In this document: piece after piece, positions 27,754 to 39,300 of the stretch | How positions within the stretch are numbered: the stretch's first letter is position 1 | How the letters are laid out: each line of letters begins with the position of its first letter | NCBI RefSeq assembly: GCF_013394855.1 | Contig: NZ_JABMLK010000001.1 | Span: forward strand, 2,437,501 to 2,501,500 | DNA: 64,000 nucleotides | Reading direction: 5' to 3' | Origin: Limnobaculum xujianqingii | Lineage (GTDB): Bacteria > Pseudomonadota > Gammaproteobacteria > Enterobacterales > Enterobacteriaceae | Notes under the pieces: generated by a model | Told to the model about the DNA's origin: nothing | Database searches by the model: none | Seen by the model: only the letters and a program-made list of their open reading frames with translations | Made by a program: the position numbers and the translations under genes

Positions 27754-29859
27754 TTATTTAGCCTTGCGAGCTTCGATAATTGCTGTAGCAACGTTATTAG
27801 GTGCTTCACTGTACTTCAAGAACTCCATAGAGTAAGAAGCACGACCCTGTGTTTGTGAACGCAGGTCTGTAGCATAACCAAACATTTCAGATAGTGGAAC
27901 TTGAGCACGTACAATTTTACCTGTAGCCAAGTCTTCCATACCTTCGATGATACCACGACGACGGTTTAAGTCACCGATCACATCACCCATGTAGTCTTCT
28001 GGAGTTTCTACTTCAACCTTCATGATTGGTTCCAGCAGAATTGGTTTTGCCTTCATGAAGCCTTCTTTAAAGGCGATAGAAGCAGCCAATTTAAACGCCA
28101 GTTCTGAGGAGTCGACATCATGGTAAGAACCGTAGTGCAGACGCACTTTGATATCAACAACCGGATAACCAGCCAGAGGACCAGATTTCAGTTGCTCCTG
28201 AATACCTTTGTCAACCGCAGGGATGAATTCACCAGGAATCACACCACCTTTAATATCGTTGACGAACTCGTAGCCTGGGCCACCCGCTTCCAGTGGAGAC
28301 ATATCAATAATGACGTCACCATACTGACCACGACCACCAGATTGTTTAGCGTGTTTACCCTGAACGTCTTTAATCGTTTCACGGATAGTTTCACGATAAG
28401 CTACCTGAGGTTTACCAATGTTAGCTTCAACGTTGAATTCACGACGCATACGGTCAACTAACACGTCTAAGTGTAGCTCACCCATACCCGCGATAATGGT
28501 CTGGCCTGATTCTTCATCAGTCTGAACGCGGAATGATGGATCTTCTTGTGCCAGACGGCCTAAAGCGATACCCATTTTTTCCTGGTCAGCTTTAGTTTTT
28601 GGCTCAACAGCTACAGAAATCACTGGCTCTGGGAATTCCATACGTTCCAGGATAATAGGCTTAGCCTGATCACATAATGTGTCACCAGTAGTCACGTCTT
28701 TCAGACCGATAGCAGCTGCGATGTCACCAGCACGAACTTCTTTGATCTCTTCACGTTTGTTAGCGTGCATCTGAACGATACGGCCAAAACGCTCACGTTT
28801 GTCTTTTACTGAGTTCAGTACTGTGTCACCAGAGTTAACAACGCCGGAATAAACACGGAAGAACGTCAGGTTACCAACAAATGGGTCGGTGGCAATTTTA
28901 AATGCTAACGCAGAGAACGGTTCGGCATCGTCAGCGTGACGAGCAGCTGGAGTACCATCATCCAGTTCGCCGTTGATCGCTTCGATATCGGTTGGTGCAG
29001 GTAAATATTCAATTACCGCATCCAACATTGCCTGAACGCCTTTGTTCTTAAACGCAGAACCACAGGTAACCAGAATAATTTCATTATTCAGGACACGCTT
29101 ACGTAATGCTGCAGTAACTTCTTCTTCAGTCAGCTCTTCGCCGCCTAAATACTTGTCCATCAGCTCTTCTGAAGCTTCAGCTGCTGCTTCAAATGCATTC
29201 TGCTGCCATTTTTTCGCATCTTCAAGCAAATGAGCTGGAACATCTTCATAGGTAAAGGTAACGCCTTGATCGGCTTCGCTCCAGTTGATTGCTTTCATTT
29301 TCAGCAAGTCAACGATACCGGTGAAGCTATCTTCAGCACCAATTGGTAACTGAATAGGAACAGCATTTGCTGCCAGACGCGATTTTAATTGCTCAACTAC
29401 GCGCAGGAAGTTAGCTCCCATACGGTCCATTTTGTTAACGAACGCGATACGTGGAACTTTATATTTGTTAGCCTGACGCCAAACGGTTTCAGACTGTGGC
29501 TGAACACCACCAACTGCACAGTAAACCATTACTGCACCATCCAGAACACGCATAGAACGTTCTACTTCGATAGTGAAGTCAACGTGTCCCGGGGTATCAA
29601 TAATATTGATACGGTGTGCGTCGAATTGTTTAGCCATACCAGACCAGAATGCCGTAGTCGCAGCGGAGGTGATAGTGATACCACGCTCTTGCTCCTGTTC
29701 CATCCAGTCCATAGTTGCTGAACCTTCGTGAGTTTCACCGATTTTATGGTTTACACCAGTATAAAAAAGGATACGTTCAGTAGTGGTTGTTTTACCGGCA
29801 TCAATGTGAGCACTGATACCGATGTTGCGATAACGCTCAATAGGGGTTACACGAGCCAT
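27754..29859 (-). CDS. fusA: Elongation factor G
   Basis: GTPase catalysing translocation and, with RRF, ribosome recycling. The 701 residues carry [16 protein letters not shown] (P-loop), [16 protein letters not shown] (switch II) and NKMDRMGA, followed by domains II-V. The C-terminus reads [20 protein letters not shown]. It lies between rpsG and tufA in the str operon. Confidence 0.99.
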   Translation of the reverse strand: MARVTPIERYRNIGISAHIDAGKTTTTERILFYTGVNHKIGETHEGSATMDWMEQEQERGITITSAATTAFWSGMAKQFDAHRINIIDTPGHVDFTIEVERSMRVLDGAVMVYCAVGGVQPQSETVWRQANKYKVPRIAFVNKMDRMGANFLRVVEQLKSRLAANAVPIQLPIGAEDSFTGIVDLLKMKAINWSEADQGVTFTYEDVPAHLLEDAKKWQQNAFEAAAEASEELMDKYLGGEELTEEEVTAALRKRVLNNEIILVTCGSAFKNKGVQAMLDAVIEYLPAPTDIEAINGELDDGTPAARHADDAEPFSALAFKIATDPFVGNLTFFRVYSGVVNSGDTVLNSVKDKRERFGRIVQMHANKREEIKEVRAGDIAAAIGLKDVTTGDTLCDQAKPIILERMEFPEPVISVAVEPKTKADQEKMGIALGRLAQEDPSFRVQTDEESGQTIIAGMGELHLDVLVDRMRREFNVEANIGKPQVAYRETIRETIKDVQGKHAKQSGGRGQYGDVIIDMSPLEAGGPGYEFVNDIKGGVIPGEFIPAVDKGIQEQLKSGPLAGYPVVDIKVRLHYGSYHDVDSSELAFKLAASIAFKEGFMKAKPILLEPIMKVEVETPEDYMGDVIGDLNRRRGIIEGMEDLATGKIVRAQVPLSEMFGYATDLRSQTQGRASYSMEFLKYSEAPNNVATAIIEARKAK

Positions 29860-29954
29860 TTTATTCCTCGATTACTAGGTCGTTCTTCAGATAACCCATG
29901 CGGGTCAACTTAAAAAGCGCCCGCATGATGATTAGCATAACTACCGAAAACAAA

Positions 29955-30440
<486 letters not shown>

Positions 30441-30521
30441 TTAATTCAGGATTGTCCAAAACTCGATGAGTTTATTTTGACATTAAGTTAAAAATGTTTG
30501 GCCTTACTTAACGGGTAACCA

Positions 30522-30917
<396 letters not shown>

Positions 30918-30979
30918 TTACTTTCGTAAACACGTAATAAATCGATCCCTGAATGCATAGGTACACTGAGGGACGCAAA

Positions 30980-31008
30980 ATTTTATGGCTGAAGTGGGTA
31001 ACTGTCAA
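30980..31008 (-). promoter_or_regulatory. str-operon promoter
   Basis: On the minus strand a consensus TTGACA (31003-31008) and TAAAAT (30980-30985) are separated by exactly 17 bp, about 85 bp upstream of rpsL. This is a near-perfect sigma-70 promoter. Confidence 0.9.
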
Positions 31009-31091
31009 GAAATATACAGTATTGAACAATGAACAAAGGAGTGGACAGCTTGATTTATCAGAATATTCACTAAAACAATAATAAATAAATG

Positions 31092-31382
31092 TCACCAATT
31101 CACTTGAGGATAATGGTCAACACTGAGATCCACTAAGCCTGAGTAATCAATAATCTCAACATGACTATCAATAAGTAGCAATAACCCCCGGGCCTCAATA
31201 TCTTCCCGAAGCACATAAATATTTATTGGGTTACGCTGAATAAACAGTGCCAACCAGCGGCTATCTTTCAATGCCGCCGTTACACCATCCTGCAACAATA
31301 CCAACACATCATCCTGCGCGATGGTATTGACCAGTGCATTCATATCAATTTGATAAGGCGAATGTGAGACAGTATGTAACAC
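31092..31382 (-). CDS. tusB: Sulfurtransferase complex subunit TusB
   Basis: Part of the TusBCD heterohexamer that relays sulfur from TusA to TusE for 2-thiolation of the tRNA wobble uridine. The 96 residues begin MLHTVSHSPYQID and contain VLVLLQDGVTAALKD and EDIEARGLLLLIDSHVEIID, matching TusB. It lies 9 bp after tusC and upstream of the str promoter, as in E. coli. Confidence 0.93.
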   Translation of the reverse strand: MLHTVSHSPYQIDMNALVNTIAQDDVLVLLQDGVTAALKDSRWLALFIQRNPINIYVLREDIEARGLLLLIDSHVEIIDYSGLVDLSVDHYPQVNW

Positions 31383-31391
31383 GCTTAATCC

Positions 31392-31751
31392 TTAAAAAGT
31401 TAACACTACGTCATAACCCGATAAATGCTCATGCATTTGCTGCTGATTCAGGCGAATTGCGTTAATGATTAATGCGGCATCCTGATTAATCCCACGTTCA
31501 AACATTGAATCCGTACAAACAAAACATTGCTCAATATCGTATAACGCCAGGACACCAAAGGTGGCAATATAGTTACGCATCAGTATCTGCTCAGGTTGTT
31601 GTCCGGGAAGTAACTGAAAAACACCATCTGAAAGAAAGAACAGGCCGATTTCTTCTGTCAGGGCAGAGGTTGCTAAAACAGCGTCTAACCCTTCTCTACC
31701 GCCTGAAGAACCATGAGGAACATGAGTAAAAACAAAGGCTATTTTCTTCAT
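31392..31751 (-). CDS. tusC: Sulfurtransferase complex subunit TusC
   Basis: Second subunit of TusBCD. The ATG at 31751 gives 119 residues ([20 protein letters not shown]), equal to E. coli TusC; a longer reading would add 12 residues of no family character. It shows [20 protein letters not shown] and the C-terminal SGYDVVLTF. Tight spacing to tusD (11 bp) and tusB indicates one operon. Confidence 0.94.
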   Translation of the reverse strand: MKKIAFVFTHVPHGSSGGREGLDAVLATSALTEEIGLFFLSDGVFQLLPGQQPEQILMRNYIATFGVLALYDIEQCFVCTDSMFERGINQDAALIINAIRLNQQQMHEHLSGYDVVLTF

Positions 31752-31762
31752 ATCCAGCCTGC

Positions 31763-32155
31763 CTAAAACTGCATGACGCGATCGCAAGTCAGCATCGCTT
31801 CCGCTAATGAACCCAATCCACTTAGCACAAATCCCGGTTGCAAATTAGCCGTCGTTTGTTGACGCAATGCAGCTTCTTGTTCATCCACTACGCCACGACG
31901 CAACGCGGCGGCGACACAAACATTCAGCACGGTTCCTTGTTGCTCCGCTAATCGTTGCCAGGCTCGGACTAAATCAAATTCGTCACTGGCAGGCGATATC
32001 AGCTGATTAGCATTGCTAATCCCTTCCTGATAAAAGAATACGCTCTCCAACTTATGACCACGGGTAATCAATGCCTGCGCAAATTGCCAAGCGCTGGTTG
32101 CCTGCTGAGTACCATAAGCCGGGCCGGTAACTACCAGCGTATAGCTCAGACTCAC
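31763..32155 (-). CDS. tusD: Sulfurtransferase complex subunit TusD
   Basis: Catalytic subunit of TusBCD that takes the persulfide from TusA. The 130 residues show [39 protein letters not shown] and the active Cys80 in [13 protein letters not shown]. Its ATG overlaps the yheO stop by 4 bp, so it is translationally coupled to yheO. Confidence 0.95.
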   Translation of the reverse strand: MSLSYTLVVTGPAYGTQQATSAWQFAQALITRGHKLESVFFYQEGISNANQLISPASDEFDLVRAWQRLAEQQGTVLNVCVAAALRRGVVDEQEAALRQQTTANLQPGFVLSGLGSLAEAMLTCDRVMQF

Positions 32156-32865
32156 CGCTCATTTCCTGAAAAATCACCGTTCTTAAACTGACGGATATAG
32201 AGATAAACCGTGTGTTTAGAGATATTCAGACGATCGGCGACCTGATTAATTGAATCTTTAATATCGAAAATCCCTTTTTCATACAGATTAAGTACAATTT
32301 GGCGATTCTTGGCATTATTTGATACGTTCCGATCCGCATTCACTTCTTCGATACTGAATTCCAAAGTTTGAGCAACCAGATCGTCAACCGATGAGGCAAA
32401 GTTAACATTAGAATGAACGTCTTTGGTTTCCGGTGGAATAAAGGTTTGCATAATCTGGGAGAAAGGCACATCCAGATTCATATTAATACACAGCAATCCA
32501 ATAACCCGATGATCTTTATTGCGAATAGCAATAGTCAGCGATTTCATTAATGAACCGCTTTTTGCACGAGTGAAGTAGGCTTTAGAAACACTACTGTCAT
32601 CATTTGACATGGCGTGTAGCATTCGCAATGCCATATCAGTAATTGGAGAACCTATTTTACGACCGGTATGTTCGCCATTAGCAATGCGAATAGCCGAACA
32701 CTTCAAATCTTCCAGCGAATGTAAAACGATTTCACAATGCGAGCCAATCAGCATAGCTAAGCCATCAACTACCGATTCATAAGAGCGTAGAATATCGTGG
32801 TCTTCACTGGTAAATGGCTGCTCATCCAACGTCTCATATTCGCCGGATAGCGGTGAATCAGACAT
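32152..32865 (-). CDS. yheO: YheO family PAS/HTH transcriptional regulator
   Basis: The 237-residue protein has an N-terminal YheO-like PAS-type sensor domain ([38 protein letters not shown]) and a C-terminal helix-turn-helix ([20 protein letters not shown]). The ligand is unknown. The family includes DauR, which regulates D-arginine use in Pseudomonas. It precedes and overlaps tusD as in E. coli, but a role in sulfur relay is not shown. Confidence 0.9.
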   Translation of the reverse strand: MSDSPLSGEYETLDEQPFTSEDHDILRSYESVVDGLAMLIGSHCEIVLHSLEDLKCSAIRIANGEHTGRKIGSPITDMALRMLHAMSNDDSSVSKAYFTRAKSGSLMKSLTIAIRNKDHRVIGLLCINMNLDVPFSQIMQTFIPPETKDVHSNVNFASSVDDLVAQTLEFSIEEVNADRNVSNNAKNRQIVLNLYEKGIFDIKDSINQVADRLNISKHTVYLYIRQFKNGDFSGNER

Positions 32866-32980
32866 GATAACTCTCCAATATATTTAGTCCATATTGGTCC
32901 TCAGACTGAAAAAAACCTGGAGACTCATTCTTAACAAGTGTTGGATAGTTTAACAAAAACAGTACCGACATAAGAAATAA

Positions 32981-33009
32981 AAAAACCGCAGTGATATTCT
33001 GCGGTTTTT
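32981..33009 (-). terminator. Terminator after fkpA
   Basis: AAAAACCGCAG (32981-32991), 7-nt loop, CTGCGGTTTTT (32999-33009). In the minus-strand direction the stem is followed by a T-rich tail (TTTATTTC). It lies 15 bp after the fkpA stop codon. Confidence 0.9.
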
Positions 33010-33024
33010 CTTAAGGTCAAAAAA

Positions 33025-33810
33025 TTATTGCTTATCTTTTGCCGGAGCTGCTGGCGCTTCCGCTTTCTCAGACTTAACATCCAGTAATTCAACCTGGAAT
33101 ACTAATGTAGAATTAATTGGAATTCCTGGAACAACGTTTTCACCGTAGGCTAAAGATGGTGGAATAACCATGGTCATTTTTCCGCCTTTCTTCAGGAATT
33201 TTAATCCTTCAGTCCAGCCTGGAATCACGCTATCCAGACGGAAAGTAGCTGGCTGGCCACGGGTATAAGAGTTATCAAACTCAGTACCATCGATGAGTGT
33301 GCCTTTATAGTTCACTACAACAGAATCGCTGTCAGTCGGTGCGTTACCTGTACCTGCGGTTTCTACTTTATACAATAACCCTGATGCAGTTTTCTTCACA
33401 CCAGCTTCTTTAGCGAAAGTATCACGATAGGCTGCGCCTTTTTCTTCGTTAACTTTGCCATCAGCCAGCATTTTCGCATGAGCTTTTTCTTTCACGCGGG
33501 CTTCAAAGGTCTGTAAGGTTTGTTCAATTTCAGCATCTGTTAATTTGCTTTTGCTTTCAAAAGCATCTTTAAAACCAGCCTGGATTTGGGAGCGATCCAG
33601 CACTACACCTAACTTATCCTGATCCTTCAGAGAGTTAGTCATATAACCACCCAGAGAAGCACCTAACGCATAGGCAGCCTTCTGGTCTTCGCTGTCAAAC
33701 TTAGCCGGCGCGGCACTTTTTGGTGCTGCTGTTGCAGCAGTATTGGCCATTGCCCCGGTAGCGAAAGCCATTGCGGTCGCTAACAGCGTTACTTTAAATA
33801 ATGATTTCAT
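33025..33810 (-). CDS. fkpA: Periplasmic FKBP-type peptidyl-prolyl isomerase FkpA
   Basis: Periplasmic chaperone and prolyl isomerase. The 261 residues start with a signal peptide (MKSLFKVTLLATAMAFATG, cleavage after AMA near residue 22). An N-terminal dimerisation domain (about 38-140) is followed by the FKBP domain (about 145-246). FKBP pocket residues are intact: Tyr168 (VNYKG), Phe178-Asp179 (TEFDN), Ile196 and Trp199 (VIPGW), Tyr222 (AYG) and Phe238. The C-terminal tail is Ala/Pro/Lys-rich. A diverged paralogue lies just upstream on the same strand. Confidence 0.97.
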   Translation of the reverse strand: MKSLFKVTLLATAMAFATGAMANTAATAAPKSAAPAKFDSEDQKAAYALGASLGGYMTNSLKDQDKLGVVLDRSQIQAGFKDAFESKSKLTDAEIEQTLQTFEARVKEKAHAKMLADGKVNEEKGAAYRDTFAKEAGVKKTASGLLYKVETAGTGNAPTDSDSVVVNYKGTLIDGTEFDNSYTRGQPATFRLDSVIPGWTEGLKFLKKGGKMTMVIPPSLAYGENVVPGIPINSTLVFQVELLDVKSEKAEAPAAPAKDKQ

Positions 33811-33978
33811 CTACATCTCCGGTGATAGGACATATGTTGTTATGCGATAAAACAGAATTCGAATTCTATACCATACAGGCTAATTCTAAACCGGCACAAA
33901 GAATATCAGAAATATATTATTGCTCAGAAATAATAGCCCATTATGCTAATTACTCATGTTTGACAACATAAATTAAAA

Positions 33979-34018
33979 TGGTTCGCTGAAATGAGGAATT
34001 GTCTTCATTAGCGAACCA
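33979..34018 (-). promoter_or_regulatory. Inverted repeat between the FkpA paralogue and fkpA
   Basis: TGGTTCGCT (33979-33987) pairs perfectly with AGCGAACCA (34010-34018); the inner bases pair partially. No T tract follows, so it may be an attenuator, mRNA-stability hairpin or an operator for fkpA. It lies 61 bp after the paralogue stop. Confidence 0.45.
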
Positions 34019-34079
34019 TAAATCATTATATCGCACAGATAAATAACCACACTCAGTCTTTCGGCTAAGCTATTGGTGA

Positions 34080-35282
34080 TTATTTCGATTTAGCCGGATT
34101 AACCTGCAGTACTTTAATATTAAAAATTAACGTAGCATTTGGAGGAATGCCCGGTAAAGCACCCTTAGCACCATAACCTTGCTCTGGCGGTACGACCAAT
34201 TTAATTTCTCCGCCTCTGCCCGCCAGTTTAATACCGCTACGTAATGCAGGAATAACATCCGCTACTTTTAAAGTAATTGGCGAAGCTGTTTTTTCAAACA
34301 CGGCACCATTTACCCGCATACCCTGTAGCTCAACGACAACAATGTCTTTATCTGTAATTGCTGCACCACTGCCTTTCTTATCAACGAAATAAAGCAATCC
34401 TGTTTTGCTTTTCTTCACGCCATCCATTTTAGAGAATTCAGCCTGATACGCATCACCCATCTCACGTTCCCGTGCGGCTTCTTGCTCCATCTTGGCTTTA
34501 TTCAAGGTGTTGACCTGATCGTCAAACGCCGCCATGGTTTTTTTGACCATCGCTTCATCCATTTTTATATCACTGGCAAAAGTATCAACAATACCCGCCA
34601 GCACAATATTAGGATCAAGCGTAATATGCAGTTTCTTCTGTTGAGCCATATTTTCCTGCAGGTAACGCGCCAGCGTTACGCCACTGGCATAGGCGCGTTT
34701 CTGTTCTTCACTGTTCAGAGAAAATTTTACTGATGATAATGGCGTGGTTTCCAACTCAGTGACTGCCGGGGCAGGCTCTTTCTTTGGCTCTGCGGTTGAG
34801 ACGACTTCACCAGTTGTCGATACCGAAGTAGCATTAGCCGGGGCCGTTTCTGCAACTGGAGTGGCTTCTGTAGCGGCTGTTTTTTCCGCAGATGCTGGCG
34901 CTGCATCGGTTGCAGCAGGAGTTTCACTCACTACCGGAGCTGTTTCTACAACAGGGGTAGAGTTTGTCGCCGCAGGCTCAGTGACAGCTTGCTGCGTACT
35001 CGTCTTTGGGTCTGTTGGTACGCTATCCTTAGCAGGTTCTGCAGTTGAAGATGGCTGGCTATTCTTCTGTTCTTCCGCTGTAACGGGTGCCGTATCAGCC
35101 GCTTGTTCAACCTTTGCTGCTTCAGGTTGAGATGGTGCAGCCGTTGTCGCTGGTTGAACAGCAGTAGCACTTTGTTCAGCTTTAGTATCTGACGCAGCAG
35201 GATTAGCGAATACGGTAAAAACAGGTAGCGTTAACAACAACGCCCCAATCGCATATGAAGGCTTATTTAAAAAAGACATCAA
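34080..35282 (-). CDS. Diverged FkpA paralogue with long Ala/Thr/Pro/Glu linker
   Basis: A 400-residue exported protein: signal peptide (about 1-26, ending TVFA), a low-complexity Ala/Thr/Pro/Glu segment (about 30-180), an FkpA-like N-terminal domain (about 186-290) and an FKBP fold (about 295-395, ending LIFNIKVLQVNPAKSK). Compared with the adjacent FkpA, the pocket is altered: Tyr168 is Leu319, Asp179 is Glu330 and Trp199 is Leu347. Phe329, Ile344, Tyr370 and Phe387 remain. Weak or absent isomerase activity is inferred; a chaperone or scaffold role is possible. The linker may span peptidoglycan or keep the domain away from a partner. It lies 269 bp upstream of fkpA, with slyX divergent, and has no counterpart in E. 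coli. Confidence 0.85.
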   Translation of the reverse strand: MMSFLNKPSYAIGALLLTLPVFTVFANPAASDTKAEQSATAVQPATTAAPSQPEAAKVEQAADTAPVTAEEQKNSQPSSTAEPAKDSVPTDPKTSTQQAVTEPAATNSTPVVETAPVVSETPAATDAAPASAEKTAATEATPVAETAPANATSVSTTGEVVSTAEPKKEPAPAVTELETTPLSSVKFSLNSEEQKRAYASGVTLARYLQENMAQQKKLHITLDPNIVLAGIVDTFASDIKMDEAMVKKTMAAFDDQVNTLNKAKMEQEAAREREMGDAYQAEFSKMDGVKKSKTGLLYFVDKKGSGAAITDKDIVVVELQGMRVNGAVFEKTASPITLKVADVIPALRSGIKLAGRGGEIKLVVPPEQGYGAKGALPGIPPNATLIFNIKVLQVNPAKSK

Positions 35283-35448
35283 TATATTCCTTGTGTTTCA
35301 TTGTAGAATAGAGCCATTAACGGTCATCATCTCCTGCCAGTTGCATTACTGGCAAGCACACAGATATTTATGCGCATCTTACAAATTTATGCGCTGATTT
35401 AATATCACATTCATAGTACGAGATTCATCATGATTCACCGGAGAAAAT

Positions 35449-35676
35449 ATGCAACAACTAAACTCTGACAGCCTGTTACAACGACTGGAACTACTGGAGA
35501 GTCGTCTGGCTTTTCAAGAGGTGACTATTGAAGATCTCAATCAGGCGGTCATTCAGCATCAACTTGAAATTGCTAAACTTCAGGAGCAGTTAAGACTACT
35601 GACAGATAAACTGAAAGCCTCTCAGCCATCGATGATAGCTTCACAGTCAGAAGAATTGCCTCCCCCACATTACTGA
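35449..35676 (+). CDS. slyX: SlyX family coiled-coil protein
   Basis: A 75-residue protein, mostly one coiled coil: [20 protein letters not shown] and [20 protein letters not shown], then a short C-terminal PPPHY tail. This matches SlyX in length and ending. Function is unknown. It lies between the FKBP genes and slyD as in E. coli, and it converges on slyD. Confidence 0.93.
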   Translation: MQQLNSDSLLQRLELLESRLAFQEVTIEDLNQAVIQHQLEIAKLQEQLRLLTDKLKASQPSMIASQSEELPPPHY

Positions 35677-35715
35677 TATTTCATCAACGCTATAGCGGCG
35701 ACTCAGACAAAAAAT

Positions 35716-35749
35716 AAAATGGCAGCTTTAGTTAAGCTGCCATTTTTTT
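35716..35749. terminator. Bidirectional terminator between slyX and slyD
   Basis: AAAATGGCAGCTT (35716-35728), loop TAGTT, AAGCTGCCATTTTTTT (from 35734). It is a 13-bp perfect stem with T tracts on both strands. Confidence 0.93.
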
Positions 35750-35765
35750 ACTTCTTAAATGATGA

Positions 35766-36392
35766 TTAGTGGCTGCAGCCACAACCACCATGACCTTTAC
35801 CATGACCACCACAGCCACCTTCACCGTGTTCGTGATCATGATCGTGACCGCCACCACCGCAGCAACCACCGCCATCACCGTGACCATGACCGCCACAGCA
35901 GCCACCTTCACCATGTTCGTGATCGTGCTCACCGTGAACATGACCATGAGCCAGTTCTTCCGGTGTTGCTTCACGAATAGCAACAACTTCAACATTAAAG
36001 TTAAGGTTTTGGCCGGCCAGCATATGGTTGCCATCAACGACTACGTGGTCGTCTTCTACTTCAGTGATTTCAACCGGCACAGGACCTTGATCGGTATCAG
36101 CCAGGAAACGCATACCTACCTGAAGCTCGTCAACACCCATAAATACATCTTTAGGTACACGCTGAACCAAGACTTCATCATAGTTACCATAAGCTTCGTT
36201 AGCCGGTACAAACACGTCAAAACGATCGCCTACGTTATGATCTTCTAATGCTTTTTCTAAACCTGCGATCAGAGAACCATGTCCATGCAGATAATCTAAC
36301 GGTGCGCTCACCGGAGACTCATCAACTAATACACCGTCTTCTGTACGAACCTGATAGGCCAGGCTGACCACTAGGTCTTTTGCTACTTTCAT
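35766..36392 (-). CDS. slyD: FKBP-type prolyl isomerase and metallochaperone SlyD
   Basis: Cytosolic prolyl isomerase, chaperone and Ni(II) donor for hydrogenase maturation with HypB. The 208 residues comprise the split FKBP domain (1-69 and about 130-150), the inserted chaperone flap (IF domain, about 70-129) and a metal-binding tail from residue 150. The tail is built of His, Gly, Cys, Asp and Glu (HVHGEHDHEHGEGGCCGGHG, HDHDHEHGEGGCGGHG, GCGCSH). It is about 12 residues longer than E. coli SlyD, mainly in this tail. In E. coli yheV follows on the kefB side; here it is absent. Confidence 0.97.
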   Translation of the reverse strand: MKVAKDLVVSLAYQVRTEDGVLVDESPVSAPLDYLHGHGSLIAGLEKALEDHNVGDRFDVFVPANEAYGNYDEVLVQRVPKDVFMGVDELQVGMRFLADTDQGPVPVEITEVEDDHVVVDGNHMLAGQNLNFNVEVVAIREATPEELAHGHVHGEHDHEHGEGGCCGGHGHGDGGGCCGGGGHDHDHEHGEGGCGGHGKGHGGCGCSH

Positions 36393-36554
36393 GATTTCTC
36401 CTACCGTTGATACTTAATTTCCGCTGATTGTAGCTGAAATCAACGGCGCTGTACTCACTGAGATAAAAATTTAGGCAACTTTATATTACTAAGTATGATG
36501 AAAGTCGACTAATTGATTGAGATCCTGTGGCCCTTCAGCCTATCTTTTTTTCGA

Positions 36555-38393
36555 CTAATCACGTTCTTCATGCCGGGCTTCCTGTACTTCATCATCCAGA
36601 TCCCAGGCGTCAGATAGCTTACTGTCATGCTGAATTTCTCGCTGGAACAGATTTTCCAGTTCACGCCGCGCTTCCGCTACCCGAGATATCTGCTGAACTT
36701 CACCCTGTCGAACAGGTACCAGTTCACGCAGCATATTCTCATCCAGACGCTTAAAGTACTGTTGAGCACGATAGGCCTGATGAGGATGCATGCCCAAATC
36801 GATAAGTGCCTTACGCCCTAAATCAAGAGCACTGGAGAATGTTTCCCGGGAAAATAATTCAACACCGGCGCTCAACAGTTCATGAGCCTCTACCCGCCCT
36901 CTGGCTCGCGCCAGAATCGACAGATTAGGGAAGTATTGCTGACACAGACGAACTACCGTCATAGTCTCTTCCGGTAAATCACTGGCGATAATAATGGCTT
37001 TGGCTTTTTCCGCACCAGCAGCGCGTAGCAAATCAAGTTCTGTTGCATCACCGTAATAAACTTTATAACCGTAGCTGCGCAATATACTTACCTGACTGAC
37101 ATCCCGCTCCAGTACGGTCAGACGGATTTCATTTGCCATCAACAAGCGGCCAATCACCTGACCGAAACGACCAAATCCAACCACTATCACCTGAGGTTCA
37201 TCATCTTCGACATCAGATGCCTGAGTCGGTTCATCTCCAGGGTTATAACGGCGGGCCAATATCTTATCAACCAACTGCATTAATATTGGTGTGGTCATCA
37301 TAGAGATAGTCACCACCACCAACAGCATAGCTATCTGTTCTGAATTGAAAATATTCTGAGACTTCGCCGCAGCAAACAGTACAAAGGCAAATTCACCTCC
37401 CTGGCTGAGTACCGCAGAAAACTGTAATCGTTCTGAACGGTTAATTCGGAAGAAACGGGCTAACCCATATAACACGACGCTTTTGACCAGTAACAGAACA
37501 CATACCCCCACTAACACCTGTAGGATATGAGAATAGAAAACCCCTAAGTTGAGTACCATTCCGACGGAAATAAAAAACAGCCCTAACAGCAGACCCTTAA
37601 ACGGTTCAATAGCCACTTCAAGTTCATGCTGATACTCGCTTTCTGCCAGTAGCACACCCGCCAGGAAAGTACCCAGCGCCATGGAGAATCCTATCTGCTG
37701 CATAAGCACGGCTGCGCCCAATACCACCAACAGCGCGGTGGCGGTAAACACTTCCCGTACCCCTGAAGCAGCAACATAGCGAAAAATTGGACGCAATAAA
37801 TAACGACAGCCCAACACTAAAATTGCCAGTCCAACCACTTTACTGAGAATGGTAAACCAATCTGCGCCGGTTCCACCTGTTCCCGCTAAAATGGGTACCA
37901 GTGCCAGTGCCGGAACAACAGCCATATCCTGAAACAGCAGCACCGCAAAGCCTGACTGTCCGCCATCACCGCGCATTCCCTTCTCTTTCATCAACTGTAG
38001 GGCCATTGCAGTAGATGACATGGACAGGCCAATGGCACCAATAATTGCCGCAGACAAACCAAACCCGGCCCAATATAGCAATCCGCAAAGAACGGCGCTG
38101 GTTATCAATACCTGAGCAGTACCCAAGCCAAAAATGGGCTTTCTCATTTTCCACAGCTTGGCCGGATTCAATTCCAGACCAATAACAAACAGCAGCAGAA
38201 CTACGCCCATTTCAGAAAAATGAAGGATTTCATCAACATCATTAATCAGTCGAAATCCCCAAGGCCCAATAGCAATACCGGCTACCAAATAACCCAGCAC
38301 CGCGCCAATACCAATACGTTTTGCCAGAGGAACCGCCAAAACGGCCACGGAGAGAAAAACTAAAACAGCGATAAGTTGGGGTGAAGTATCCAT
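36555..38393 (-). CDS. kefB: Glutathione-regulated potassium-efflux protein KefB
   Basis: K+/H+ antiporter that is held shut by glutathione and opened by glutathione adducts, acidifying the cytoplasm against electrophiles. The 612 residues show a CPA2 membrane domain of 12-13 helices (with [15 protein letters not shown] and the family's [17 protein letters not shown]) and an RCK domain from about residue 400 ([17 protein letters not shown], Rossmann). A C-terminal coiled segment ends [17 protein letters not shown]. The adjacent kefG supports KefB rather than KefC. The start overlaps the kefG stop by one base. Confidence 0.95.
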   Translation of the reverse strand: MDTSPQLIAVLVFLSVAVLAVPLAKRIGIGAVLGYLVAGIAIGPWGFRLINDVDEILHFSEMGVVLLLFVIGLELNPAKLWKMRKPIFGLGTAQVLITSAVLCGLLYWAGFGLSAAIIGAIGLSMSSTAMALQLMKEKGMRGDGGQSGFAVLLFQDMAVVPALALVPILAGTGGTGADWFTILSKVVGLAILVLGCRYLLRPIFRYVAASGVREVFTATALLVVLGAAVLMQQIGFSMALGTFLAGVLLAESEYQHELEVAIEPFKGLLLGLFFISVGMVLNLGVFYSHILQVLVGVCVLLLVKSVVLYGLARFFRINRSERLQFSAVLSQGGEFAFVLFAAAKSQNIFNSEQIAMLLVVVTISMMTTPILMQLVDKILARRYNPGDEPTQASDVEDDEPQVIVVGFGRFGQVIGRLLMANEIRLTVLERDVSQVSILRSYGYKVYYGDATELDLLRAAGAEKAKAIIIASDLPEETMTVVRLCQQYFPNLSILARARGRVEAHELLSAGVELFSRETFSSALDLGRKALIDLGMHPHQAYRAQQYFKRLDENMLRELVPVRQGEVQQISRVAEARRELENLFQREIQHDSKLSDAWDLDDEVQEARHEERD

Positions 38394-38944
38394 TATTCGC
38401 TATCCTCTTCTGCGGACACACTAAGCCATTCGGCATATTTCAGCGCATGTTGCTGTAATTCATCCTCTTCCAGGCGGCGGGCACGATAAATGATCATTGG
38501 GTCAACCCACTCCATTCCACAGGCTTTAGCCATGATCCTGAATGGCAGCAGGATATCGTCGAAGGTATAACCCACCGACCCTCCAGGCTGATAGTTACTC
38601 TCGGTGGCGCCAGCTGTGACCACCAGACGAAAACGCTTACCAGAAAGTTCATTAGCACCAATACTGCCAGCAAATTGCAGGTTTAATACCCGATCAATCC
38701 ACTCTTTCATTAATGCAGGGCAGCTATAGGTATGGATGGGGAACTGAAAAATAATAACCTCGTGATCTCTTAATAATTGATGTTCACGATGGGCATTAAT
38801 AAAAAAATCGGGATAGTAAGCATACAAATCACGGACTGTGACGTTATCCAAATTGCGGATAACCTTTAATAACGCCTTATTGGCAACCGAGCGCTTGGGC
38901 TCCGGATGAGCAAACAAGACGAGGGCTTTTGGCAAGTGCGACAT
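38393..38944 (-). CDS. kefG: KefB ancillary flavoprotein KefG
   Basis: Flavodoxin-fold, quinone-reductase-like subunit needed for full KefB activity. The 183 residues show [39 protein letters not shown] with the flavin-contacting [19 protein letters not shown] signature, and [20 protein letters not shown]. It shares the TAATG junction with kefB. Confidence 0.94.
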   Translation of the reverse strand: MSHLPKALVLFAHPEPKRSVANKALLKVIRNLDNVTVRDLYAYYPDFFINAHREHQLLRDHEVIIFQFPIHTYSCPALMKEWIDRVLNLQFAGSIGANELSGKRFRLVVTAGATESNYQPGGSVGYTFDDILLPFRIMAKACGMEWVDPMIIYRARRLEEDELQQHALKYAEWLSVSAEEDSE

Positions 38945-39300
38945 TTTCGCTTCCCCTAAACATCGTCATCACTGACATTTTCCGCTACCATGCATGGCTT
39001 ATAAATTACTGGTGTGAATCAATGGTGGTTTTATACAACCGTCGCACTCTGTAAGTTTAGCCAGTAAATTGAAATATTGAACAATAATAATATTAAAAAG
39101 AGGCTGTTACGAATAAGCAGGCTCTCAATTGTCAATATGGCTAAGTGCTTTACTTTTAAACAATAATATTAAAAATAGTGTAGCGGCTGCTGTTGTACTC
39201 CTCTCACTGTTTTCTATCAATAGTTTCATGCCGTACTTATTTTTAAAGTCGGGTATTCACTGTTGATGACCCAGCGACTAATAACTTGATATGTGGCCCT
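38945..39300. other. Divergent kefG/yheS intergenic region
   Basis: This 356-bp AT-rich spacer lies between kefG (minus) and yheS (plus). It must contain both promoters, but I find no coding sequence, convincing operator or repeat in it. Confidence 0.6.

Noticed and set aside
34744..35130. Ala/Val/Ser-rich open frame antisense to the FKBP paralogue linker
   Set aside because: Low-complexity GC-biased codons of the linker keep several frames open; no independent evidence of coding.
35759..35980. His/Asp/Arg-rich open frame antisense to the slyD tail
   Set aside because: It is an artefact of the repetitive His/Gly/Cys codons of SlyD read on the other strand; no ribosome-binding site and no family resemblance.
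36393..36554. A yheV remnant between slyD and kefB
   Set aside because: Reading the 162 bp on the minus strand gives early stops and none of the Cys-pair motifs of YheV.
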